Positions 51,255 through 59,488 of a DNA stretch of 64,000 nucleotides are shown one piece after another; position 1 is the first letter of the stretch, and each line of letters opens with the position of its first letter. The DNA is from a virus: positions 1-64,000 of IMG/VR virus record IMGVR_UViG_3300046163_000031, one strand, 5' to 3'. The translations under genes and the position numbers were made by a program. Below the pieces are notes generated by a model. The model was not told where the DNA came from. It did no database searches and saw nothing but the letters and a program-made list of their open reading frames with translations.

Positions 51255-52529
51255 TTAGTGTTTAATCCATTTAGATTTACCTCTCATTACTTGTGATATT
51301 TCATCAAGTTTTATATTTGACAACCTTATTTTAGTATTTCTTAATTTAGATATTTTATCTTTTCTTAATCTTTGTACTACATATTCTGGTTGATTTATTC
51401 TAGTAGATATTAAAGAATATAGTATAGAAGCATACATAGCTTCTTCTGCCATTTTAGGAACTCTACTATCTAGATCATAAGCTAATCCATCTGAAATATA
51501 TTCAAAAACAATTAATCTACCAGCTAAATTGCTTGAAAAAGAAAGTTTGTTTTCTCTTTCGTTTATATTAAACCAACCATTTCCCTGCGCTGTTTGTGGA
51601 TCAAGACCATATAGTCTTCCATATCCAAAGCCAAAAAGACCTTCCCAGCCATAACCATATTCGGACTGATCAGCTGAATTAGGTATAGCGTTACCATCTA
51701 AATCTGTTAAAAGTCTAGAACTAGCAGTGTGCCATCTTTCTTGAGTTATAGAAGTTCCTTCTAAATCATTTCCAAAATTATCCTGTGTTGGAATACCCTC
51801 TGAATCTTGAGCTTGTGTATAATAAGGACTTATAGTTAAGTTATTTGTTGGGTAAATAATATGTTTAACACCTAAAGCATCAATCCAAGAGCATCTTACA
51901 TAATTAACATAATCTTGAGGTATAACTAACGTTAAAGAATCTGGTATAGTTAGTTCAGCTGATTTAATGCTCTTTAAGGTATCATAACTAAATTCTTGCA
52001 TAGCTCTTTTTGCAAAAAATATAATATCACTTCTTTTTGTATTAGGTAGTAATTTGTCTTGACCAACATATCCAACTGAAAAATTGTTTATAATATCATT
52101 TAGTTTTATATATTGATAACTACCGTAATTATCTTCTACGGTTTGACCATAAGCTTTTTCAGCTTCTGTTTGACCATATTTACCACCGGTTAATATAGTT
52201 AACTGCACAACAATATATGCATTGTTGCCTGGGTCAGCTGTTAATGTTATTGTCTTATTGTTATTACTAAGAACAATTTCTGTAATCCATTCAGACCACG
52301 AACCAGCCATGCCGCTAGCACTAGTATATACCTTAAAATTATTTAAAGCATAATCAGGACTTGTAGGATTCCAACTTGTAGCACTACCTAAAAACAGTGG
52401 TGTGTCAAAGTCTGTTATAAATTGTTGACCACCCACTCCTACAGCAGCCCCTCTAAAACCTTGAGATCCAGCATAGTATTGCTGGTTATTCTCAGTTATT
52501 AGTCCATTATTTTGTGGTTGTATAGCCAT
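51255..52529 (-). CDS. head-to-tail connector / adaptor-like protein
   Basis: This 424-residue protein contains an adaptor-like helical domain (FSVGYVGQDKLLPNTKRSDI, then FAKRAMQEFSYDTLKSI) and a C-terminal helical region (MAEEAMYASILYSLISTRIN). A beta-rich middle has the Trp/Tyr/Gly-rich segment YGYGWEGLFGFGYGRLY. The pattern resembles podovirus connector proteins (T7 gp11-like). The order portal-scaffold-capsid then this gene supports it. The family name is inferred. Confidence 0.65.
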   Translation of the reverse strand: MAIQPQNNGLITENNQQYYAGSQGFRGAAVGVGGQQFITDFDTPLFLGSATSWNPTSPDYALNNFKVYTSASGMAGSWSEWITEIVLSNNNKTITLTADPGNNAYIVVQLTILTGGKYGQTEAEKAYGQTVEDNYGSYQYIKLNDIINNFSVGYVGQDKLLPNTKRSDIIFFAKRAMQEFSYDTLKSIKSAELTIPDSLTLVIPQDYVNYVRCSWIDALGVKHIIYPTNNLTISPYYTQAQDSEGIPTQDNFGNDLEGTSITQERWHTASSRLLTDLDGNAIPNSADQSEYGYGWEGLFGFGYGRLYGLDPQTAQGNGWFNINERENKLSFSSNLAGRLIVFEYISDGLAYDLDSRVPKMAEEAMYASILYSLISTRINQPEYVVQRLRKDKISKLRNTKIRLSNIKLDEISQVMRGKSKWIKH

Positions 52530-52535
52530 GTTATG

Positions 52536-53486
52536 TTAGTTTCTTTCGTTTTGTTTTTCTTGTTGTATTTCAGCTGATGCAGCTTGAATAATCATTGGAT
52601 CCTTAATAACAACACCCGCATAAAGTAATATTTGAAGTATAACATTTGATTGTTCTGTTATGTTTAATTCAAAGTCAACAGATGTATTTGGATCCCAAAC
52701 ATAAGAAAAGCTAGGTCCTGTTGCTGTAAAATTCCATACAACGTCAGCAGGTTTTCTTACATATGTAGCTTGAATGTTTCCATTTATTGTTTGAGGATAT
52801 ATTATTATTTGATTATTATTAAATATATAAACAGGAAAATAATCACTAGGTTTTGTTATTGTAGATAAATTAAGTAAAGCTAATTCATTTCTTTGAACAG
52901 GCTCAACAGCTTTATCATCTTTATATAAAACAGTACCTAGTTTATAAAAGTTCTGTGGATATAAAGTAATTCTTATAGTACTACCTGTGGCGATTGCGCC
53001 AGCAGTTAGTTGTAATGCTCCACCAGTTATAGTAAAGTTAGTGTAAGGTAAACCAGCCGCACCTGTTGGTGTTTCTAGTGTAACAACTACAGTACTGTCT
53101 TCTACTTGAGCTTGTGTTATTGTTGTTAGTGTATATGATGTTGCATTTAAAACTGTTGCGAAAACTTGTGTTCCGCTTGCCGCACCTGAAGAAGATGGTG
53201 GGCTAAAAAAAGCTGGATTACTACCAACTGGTGCTGTATAGGCGCACGTACCTATTTCTTTAAAAGCGTCTAATTTTTCTTGCACGCTTTTATATCTATC
53301 AGCGTATTCGCTATCATTTTGTGGCACACGCATTTGTTGATTTATTGTTTCAAAATAACCATCAACAATTTCTAATTGAACTTGAGTTGCTAATTTGTTA
53401 AACTCGTTTGGAGTTAAATAGCCTCTTTGTTCTTTGTTAATTATTAACAAGACTGTTTTATAGACTTGATCTACGTTTATTGCCAT
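52536..53486 (-). CDS. connector-region structural protein
   Basis: This 316-residue protein starts MAINVDQVYKTVLLIINKEQ and has GYLTPNEFNKLATQVQLEIV, a motif seen in head-tail connection proteins of several phages. The remainder is beta-rich. It lies 6 nt from the next adaptor-like gene, forming one connector pair. The assignment is by motif recall and position. Confidence 0.65.
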   Translation of the reverse strand: MAINVDQVYKTVLLIINKEQRGYLTPNEFNKLATQVQLEIVDGYFETINQQMRVPQNDSEYADRYKSVQEKLDAFKEIGTCAYTAPVGSNPAFFSPPSSSGAASGTQVFATVLNATSYTLTTITQAQVEDSTVVVTLETPTGAAGLPYTNFTITGGALQLTAGAIATGSTIRITLYPQNFYKLGTVLYKDDKAVEPVQRNELALLNLSTITKPSDYFPVYIFNNNQIIIYPQTINGNIQATYVRKPADVVWNFTATGPSFSYVWDPNTSVDFELNITEQSNVILQILLYAGVVIKDPMIIQAASAEIQQEKQNERN

Positions 53487-53508
53487 TTTTTATTTTTATT
53501 ATAATATT

Positions 53509-53528
53509 GGGCCCGAGTAAACGAGCCC
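53509..53528 (-). terminator. GC-rich hairpin upstream of connector genes
   Basis: Arms GGGCCCG and CGAGCCC form a 7-bp stem with one wobble around a 6-nt loop, between two capsid-region genes. After it on the minus strand is AT-rich sequence lacking a clear T-tract. It could act as an attenuator that lowers downstream expression after the capsid genes. Confidence 0.5.
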
Positions 53529-53545
53529 TATATTAGTATTACATG

Positions 53546-53812
53546 TTATTTAAACTTTTTCTCGATAGATTTAAATATTTCTACACCTTCGTCTGTTTTG
53601 AAGAAAGCAGCCATAGCTGAATAAGGATTTTCATCAAAAGGAACAGTCATTAGTTTCTTTTTATTACTAGCCCACGTAAAAAATCTTTGATCTGGAGATA
53701 AACTAATTATACCAGCCTCTGAAGCTTTTATAGCAAAGTTTCTTAATTGTACATTTTCATCATTAACTAGCTCTATAAAGAGTTGTGGATTTGATCTAGC
53801 AAATATTAACAA
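53546..53812 (-). CDS. small capsid-region protein
   Basis: This 88-residue protein starts MLIFARSNPQLFIELVNDEN and ends with a Lys-rich helix. It is coupled to the 164-residue gene (7-nt overlap) and followed by a hairpin. It lies just downstream of the capsid gene. Possibly a head-completion or assembly protein; no family was recognised. Confidence 0.5.
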   Translation of the reverse strand: MLIFARSNPQLFIELVNDENVQLRNFAIKASEAGIISLSPDQRFFTWASNKKKLMTVPFDENPYSAMAAFFKTDEGVEIFKSIEKKFK

Positions 53813-54300
53813 ATCTCTTTTAAGTTCTTAGAACCCATCGTAGATACCTTAGATCCAATTTCAACCCTTAGTATAGCCTCTGCCTGATCTATATCTATAT
53901 CTTTAGCGTAAGTCATTGCAGCTACTTGTAATTCAAGTAAACCTAATTCGTCAGTTGCTTCTTGTACAGCGTTAAACTCGTCATAAGACTTTAATCTTGA
54001 AGGGTGATATAATGATAATAGTTTTTGTAAATTTTGTTTTTCTTTTGGAACAAATAAAACACCGTCTTGAAAGACAATGTGACCCAATGTTACCTCACCT
54101 TTTTGATCTTCTACAAAAGGAGAATCTTGGTTTGTTGCGTATCTTAATTCTTTTTGTTTACCTGATTCTTCATCAAAATAAAGAAGCGAGTGCTTTCTTG
54201 TGTGTTTAGAAGGAATTGTAAACGTTAATGGTTCCATGTTATTTCTTAGAGTATATCTTCTATCTCTAATTTCCCAATTACTTGATGTTTCTTTTTTCAT
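53806..54300 (-). CDS. capsid-region protein of unknown role
   Basis: This 164-residue protein starts MKKETSSNWEIRDRRYTLRN. It contains a beta segment (LTFTIPSKHTRKHSLLYFDE) and a helix-rich end. The leader is identical in type to the one before the scaffold gene (AATTATATTATATTATG). It follows the major capsid gene across a strong hairpin. A decoration or head-completion role is only suggested by position. Confidence 0.5.
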   Translation of the reverse strand: MKKETSSNWEIRDRRYTLRNNMEPLTFTIPSKHTRKHSLLYFDEESGKQKELRYATNQDSPFVEDQKGEVTLGHIVFQDGVLFVPKEKQNLQKLLSLYHPSRLKSYDEFNAVQEATDELGLLELQVAAMTYAKDIDIDQAEAILRVEIGSKVSTMGSKNLKEIC

Positions 54301-54336
54301 AATATAATATAATTAAATAATTTATAAAAGTAATAA

Positions 54337-54363
54337 TTACCCCCGTTAATATAACGAGGGTAA
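54337..54363 (-). terminator. terminator-like hairpin after major capsid gene
   Basis: TTACCCTCGTT and AACGGGGGTAA (minus strand, 11 bp with one wobble) form a strong stem with a 5-nt loop, followed by TTATTACTTTT. It lies just downstream of the major capsid gene, so it may terminate or attenuate transcription there to give high capsid expression. Confidence 0.65.
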
Positions 54364-54385
54364 GAATTACATTAATTTTGGATTT

Positions 54386-55825
54386 TTATAATCCTTTGAA
54401 CAATACAAAGTTGTTAGCAGCTTGTACAACTAAACATCTTTCAGATAGGAAGTTAACTTCCATAGCATCAAGATCAGATGTAAATGCACCACCAGCAGAA
54501 CCAGTTAACCAAGACTTCATACGTCTGTCATCTCCTTGAGATGCTCTGTAACGCACGTGTAAGAATGGTCTTCTAATGTTTGTTCCTAAGATTTGATCAT
54601 AAACTGTAGAAGTTCCAGCAGGAATTAATACACCTTCAATAGAAGAAGGTCCTACCATAGCACCTCTTGTAGAAGCATCATTTAGGTATTTCCAATCAGT
54701 CTTATAAAAGTCGTAAGATCCTCTACGGAATCCGCTAAACCCTAAGTTTAAAGCCATTTCTTCAGAATTTTCAAATAGTCCAAAAGCAGTACCTCCAGCG
54801 TATCCACCAGAAATAGAAGCTAACATATCATCAAAATCCAAAGCTGTTTGTCTTTGTAAGAATAACATGTTTTCTTCAATTGCTCCTTGAGTATCTAAAT
54901 TTTTCAAAATAGCATCAAATGCATCAATTCCAGCAGCAGCAGTAAATCCTGTTTGCACATTACCTCTTGCAGTAACAGCAGCAAAAAGACCTTGCGTACC
55001 ATTTGCAGCAGCAATTGCTCCAGATCCAGCAGCAGCGATCTCACCTTCTACTAATGACATTTCTAAGTAATCTTCGAAACGTAATCTAGTTTCAGACTCA
55101 GCTTTTAAATACCATAAGTATCCAGAAGTTCCGTCTTCAGTAGCAACTTCAACCCAACCGATTTGTGCCATATCAGATCCATTTACAACGTATTTGTTTC
55201 TGATAATGATAGGTGAGTTAGAAAATTGAGTAAATTGTGGGTCAACACTGATATAACCAGTTGGTTGAGTAGCAGCATTAAAGTTTGGAGTACTAGATCC
55301 TTTTGCATATTCAGAACCGTATACAAATACTTTAACTTGACCTACTAATCCAGCAGCAGCAATTGTAGCAGCCGTGTAAGGTAAAGCAGTAATTGATCCG
55401 ACACCAGCAGCGCCTGGAGTAGAAGCACTAACGTAGCACTTTACTTCAGCTCCAAAGTCGTCCATTACCACAACAGTAGCTCCAACTGATATAACATTTG
55501 TTACGCTAGCAGGAGTTCCTATCCAGTTAATAACATTAGCACCAGCTAAAGTAAGATTGTCATAAGCAATGTGTAATCTATTTTGTTCAGACCAAATTAC
55601 TTGATCAGAAGTCATTGGCATTTCAGCGCCAACCATTCTTAAAAAGCCAGATAACGTTCTGTTTCCATAACGCTCTACTTCTTGTTCGTATACTTCAGGT
55701 AGATATTGTTGTGCAAAATCTACGAAGTTAGCACCTGCAGCATCGTTCCATTGTAGGTAGTTGCTGTTTAATACTTCCTGTGCTTGAGATGGGACTAAAT
55801 TCCCAAATTGAGGTTGTAAACTCAT
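54386..55825 (-). CDS. major capsid protein
   Basis: This 479-residue protein lies between scaffold and capsid-accessory genes. It begins MSLQPQFGNLVPSQAQEVLN and has large Ala/Gly-rich beta segments, a helix rich in NYLQWNDAAGANFVDF, and an ending of NFVVLFKGL type. The gene order portal-scaffold-capsid and a strong terminator-like hairpin after it make the call firm. The sequence does not show the HK97 motif set clearly by eye. Confidence 0.8.
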   Translation of the reverse strand: MSLQPQFGNLVPSQAQEVLNSNYLQWNDAAGANFVDFAQQYLPEVYEQEVERYGNRTLSGFLRMVGAEMPMTSDQVIWSEQNRLHIAYDNLTLAGANVINWIGTPASVTNVISVGATVVVMDDFGAEVKCYVSASTPGAAGVGSITALPYTAATIAAAGLVGQVKVFVYGSEYAKGSSTPNFNAATQPTGYISVDPQFTQFSNSPIIIRNKYVVNGSDMAQIGWVEVATEDGTSGYLWYLKAESETRLRFEDYLEMSLVEGEIAAAGSGAIAAANGTQGLFAAVTARGNVQTGFTAAAGIDAFDAILKNLDTQGAIEENMLFLQRQTALDFDDMLASISGGYAGGTAFGLFENSEEMALNLGFSGFRRGSYDFYKTDWKYLNDASTRGAMVGPSSIEGVLIPAGTSTVYDQILGTNIRRPFLHVRYRASQGDDRRMKSWLTGSAGGAFTSDLDAMEVNFLSERCLVVQAANNFVLFKGL

Positions 55826-55840
55826 AATTTTTAAATTGTT

Positions 55841-57043
55841 TTAGTTAAATTTTTTTGTTTTAATTTTTAGTTTTGAAGAATCAGCACCACTTATTGCTTT
55901 AATTTTCATACCATTAACAAAAACACTTCCACTGTTATTACCACCTTCTTTTCTTGTTTCTGTAGTAATATTTTTAGACTTAGCTACAACGTCTTTAACA
56001 GCGTCTGCTTTGCCTTGTTCATAAAAGTGTTGAGCTATAGTATCTGCATTTCTAGCAGCATACATGGCTTTGTGATAACCTTTTGGATCTTTTAAACTAC
56101 CGTCATCTGCTAAGAACTTCGTAACAAAATTTGTTAAGTCTAATTGATTTTCAACTACTTCGTTAGGGTTTTTAACACCGTATCTAAAGCTTTTTTCTCC
56201 TAAATTAAAATCGAAACCTTCGAATTCTTTATTAAAAGTATCTTTAGTTATGCGCTCAAACTCTTCACGTTGTTTAAGTCTCACTTTTTCATCTTCATTA
56301 TATCGGTTAAAAAAATCTACAGCTTTTTGTTGGTCTGGAGTAGAAGATGATTTCAACTTGATTTCATCATAATATTTATCTTTAAGACCATTTAAAAAAG
56401 TTTTAGCTTTTCCAACTTCTTCTTTATACGCAAGTTTCTTTTTTCTAATCTCGCGTTCTTCGTCCACTTGTTCGTCATATTTAAAATTATCTTCTAAAAG
56501 AAAATTAACTTCATCATACTCTAAATGTGGACGTGTATTTTTATAATATTCTCTAAGTAAAGTGGCATTATCAACATTTGAATAGTCAGCGTTTAACCTA
56601 ACATAATCTTCAATAGTTGAACCAGGTACTTCTTGCATGAAGGAAACTAGCTTCTCAATGTTTTCAGGTAGTTTTTTACCTAACACTTCTTGATCTCTAA
56701 TAGCTTCTTTTACCTCTGTTTTTACTTTTTTTATTTCTTCTTCGGATCTTGGTATTTCTTTAATAACATTTTCAGTGGCCCCTTTGTCTCCTTGTCCCAC
56801 ATCTTGCAGTTCCACCTTGGATCCCTCTTCGCGTAACACGCTTTCCTCTGAGCTTTGCTTTTGAATGGCATCTTCTTTGTTTTTTTGTGTTAAATCTACT
56901 TTAATAGGTTCTTCTTTTTTAATTGCAGCAAGATCCATTTTAATAGTTTCTTCTGGTACAATTAATTTTTTAGGCACTTTCTTTTTAACTTTAAAGTCAC
57001 CTTCCTGTTTAACAGGTTTTTTTACTTCTGTTTCTTTTGACAT
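55841..57043 (-). CDS. scaffolding protein
   Basis: This 400-residue protein is strongly charged, with an N-terminal Lys/Glu/Val-rich part (KKPVKQEGDFKVKKKVPKK) and long predicted coiled coils (EREIRKKKLAYKEEVGKAKT), as in phage scaffolding proteins. It lies between portal and capsid. The leader AATTATATTATATTATG precedes the ATG. It would form the internal core during head assembly. Confidence 0.75.
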   Translation of the reverse strand: MSKETEVKKPVKQEGDFKVKKKVPKKLIVPEETIKMDLAAIKKEEPIKVDLTQKNKEDAIQKQSSEESVLREEGSKVELQDVGQGDKGATENVIKEIPRSEEEIKKVKTEVKEAIRDQEVLGKKLPENIEKLVSFMQEVPGSTIEDYVRLNADYSNVDNATLLREYYKNTRPHLEYDEVNFLLEDNFKYDEQVDEEREIRKKKLAYKEEVGKAKTFLNGLKDKYYDEIKLKSSSTPDQQKAVDFFNRYNEDEKVRLKQREEFERITKDTFNKEFEGFDFNLGEKSFRYGVKNPNEVVENQLDLTNFVTKFLADDGSLKDPKGYHKAMYAARNADTIAQHFYEQGKADAVKDVVAKSKNITTETRKEGGNNSGSVFVNGMKIKAISGADSSKLKIKTKKFN

Positions 57044-57073
57044 AATATAATATAATTAAAAATTTATAATTCT

Positions 57074-59488
57074 TTATCTAGGATCAAACTGTTCTAATCC
57101 AAACCCTCCCAGTCCATCAAATCCTGCTGATTCAAAACTTTGAGGTAAAGTGTTGTTTTGTCTTTGGTTTATTAACTCAGACTCTTGTGTTCCTTGTTTT
57201 TCTATTCGATTATCTTTTCTATCTTCTATTTCTTGTTCTTTTTGTGTTTCTGCTTGTGCTTTTATTTGAGCTAATTTCATATTATAGCTAAATTCTTCAG
57301 CCATAAGCTCTTTTTTAACTTTAGCCTCTTGAAGCATTTTATTTATTTCAAACTGTATTTTTGCTTGCTCAATTTGTATTGTTGTTTCAGCTAAAGCCTG
57401 TTGCTTTTGCATTTCAGCTTCTATAGCTTGTTGAGCTGCTTGTGAGTTTGCCTGCGCTTGAGCCTGTATGTTCGCTTGTTGATTAGCCTGATCTCTCGCA
57501 GCTTTCTTTTTACGACTTTGTTTTAATAAAGCGTTTGCTAATTTTATATTTTTAACTTGACGAATATCAATAGCATCATCTAAATCAATACCACCAGATG
57601 CTAATGCGGTTTGAATATTTTGCTCTAATTGAGCTTTCATTTCATCGTCTGGTTCTAATTCTAAATATATACCAAAGTCTTGTAATGTTTTTTCCTGTAA
57701 TTCCTCTAAAGTACCAGTGTTATAAGATGATATAGAGTCTATTAATGCAGCTCTAGTTAAAGGATAATCTAAGGCATCTGCTATTCTCAACGCTATGTTT
57801 TCGCATGTTCTTAATGTTAGGTATAAACCACCTTGCATTACATGTCTTAACGCTGTATTTGAGTTTGCAGCTGCCATTTTTTGTAAACCAACTAAAGCAT
57901 GTGCGTCAGGAGTACTAGCGTCAGTAGCTTCGTTTAACCCGGTTACATCTCTAATCATTTGTAAGTAATACTGATAAGTTTGTATTAAAGATCCTATTTT
58001 AGCATTACCAGAAGAAGTTTGAAGTTCTTGAATAGGAACTTTACCTCTATTTAAATCACCATCTTGTGTCATGGATCTACCTACTATACTACCAGTTTGA
58101 AAATACATGTTAAGTGCTTCCTGCGCATTATAGTTTGTGCCATTACCTAAATCAACTTCAGCTAAACCATCTACGTCAACAAAAACACCATCAGGAACCA
58201 TTCTAGATAAAACTTGTTGTAGTTTTAAATGTGTTAATTGGATCATATCAGCAAAACCAGTTATTCTACTAACTGTTGATTCTATCATGCCCTTATACAT
58301 TCTAGGAGCACATATAGAGTAATTCATGTTAACTTTTGTTACGTTAGAATTTGGCCTTGTCATATTTTCTGACATCTTCCACTCTAACATCATCTCATGA
58401 CCTAATATTTTAGCGCCAGTATATAAAACCTCTATAGCTCTTCCAACTCTTTCAAAGTTATCACTTTCAGGCGGATTAAACGTATCGGGTTTTTCTAATG
58501 CTTTTTCTAATCCTTGATCTGTTTGTTTTATTTTAAATACTTGATTAGTATATGTTTTGTATTCAAAATATAAAACTTGAACTTGATTATAAGAATCTTG
58601 TTGTGCATAGAAGTTTCTAGTATAATTTGCATCACCAGGAAACTTTTCTATTTGTTTTAATTCATCATTTGTTAAACCAGGAAACTGTTTTTTTAATTCT
58701 ACTAAACTAATAGATTTTACTTCTCCAGCATAATATATGTCTTCAAAGTTTGGATCTTCTGTATATGAATAAACTAAATTAGCAGGATCTACATAATTTA
58801 ATGTAACACCATTTGATAAGTTAAAATCTGTTTTTACAGCACCTATACCTATTATAGTTAAATCAGATATTAATCTTCTTTTTATTAATTCATATTTATT
58901 AGCCGCTAAAACATTTTCTATAGCTTCTTCTTCTGCAATTTCTATAGATTGTTTGTAAGACAATTGCATGTGAAGATCTAATTCGTCTTGAGATTCAGGT
59001 ATGTTATTAGGATCGTTGCTATTAAAAAAATCCATACCAGTAGCTTCATTTGTAGCTTGAATTATTTCTTTAGCATACATATCTTTCATTATAGCATCAG
59101 CATACTTTGTTCTTTGTTTTAAAGACTCAGGATCTTGCGCGTAAGCTTTTATATCAAAAATTTTTTGAGACATACCGTTTACTATTATATCTACAAATTT
59201 AGGTATAATAGGAACTGGTTTCCAGTCTAAATTTAAATAAGATAAATCACCATTAATAGATAATTCATCTTTATATTTTTGAACAGATTGTTCACCTCTA
59301 GCGTATAATCTTAGTCTATGAAAATTTAACCAACTATTTTGGTATCTATTTCCCATGCCACCTCTGTCTCCAGAAAACCATTCGCCTTCTATTGCGCGAC
59401 CTACGGCGTAACCGTATTCGTAACCTTGCTTCTCTTCGTCTGATACTACTTGACTTGGAAATGAACCTACGTAATTAGTATATGTCAT
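57074..59488 (-). CDS. portal protein
   Basis: This 804-residue protein has portal-like organisation. The N-terminal part is rich in helices and conserved aromatic residues (WFSGDRGGMGNRYQNSWLNF), the central part has IIVNGMSQKIFD, and the C terminus has a Gln-rich coiled coil (QQANIQAQAQANSQAAQQAI). It sits directly after the large terminase, as portal genes do. It forms the dodecameric ring through which DNA enters the capsid. The family is inferred from position and architecture. Confidence 0.8.
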   Translation of the reverse strand: MTYTNYVGSFPSQVVSDEEKQGYEYGYAVGRAIEGEWFSGDRGGMGNRYQNSWLNFHRLRLYARGEQSVQKYKDELSINGDLSYLNLDWKPVPIIPKFVDIIVNGMSQKIFDIKAYAQDPESLKQRTKYADAIMKDMYAKEIIQATNEATGMDFFNSNDPNNIPESQDELDLHMQLSYKQSIEIAEEEAIENVLAANKYELIKRRLISDLTIIGIGAVKTDFNLSNGVTLNYVDPANLVYSYTEDPNFEDIYYAGEVKSISLVELKKQFPGLTNDELKQIEKFPGDANYTRNFYAQQDSYNQVQVLYFEYKTYTNQVFKIKQTDQGLEKALEKPDTFNPPESDNFERVGRAIEVLYTGAKILGHEMMLEWKMSENMTRPNSNVTKVNMNYSICAPRMYKGMIESTVSRITGFADMIQLTHLKLQQVLSRMVPDGVFVDVDGLAEVDLGNGTNYNAQEALNMYFQTGSIVGRSMTQDGDLNRGKVPIQELQTSSGNAKIGSLIQTYQYYLQMIRDVTGLNEATDASTPDAHALVGLQKMAAANSNTALRHVMQGGLYLTLRTCENIALRIADALDYPLTRAALIDSISSYNTGTLEELQEKTLQDFGIYLELEPDDEMKAQLEQNIQTALASGGIDLDDAIDIRQVKNIKLANALLKQSRKKKAARDQANQQANIQAQAQANSQAAQQAIEAEMQKQQALAETTIQIEQAKIQFEINKMLQEAKVKKELMAEEFSYNMKLAQIKAQAETQKEQEIEDRKDNRIEKQGTQESELINQRQNNTLPQSFESAGFDGLGGFGLEQFDPR

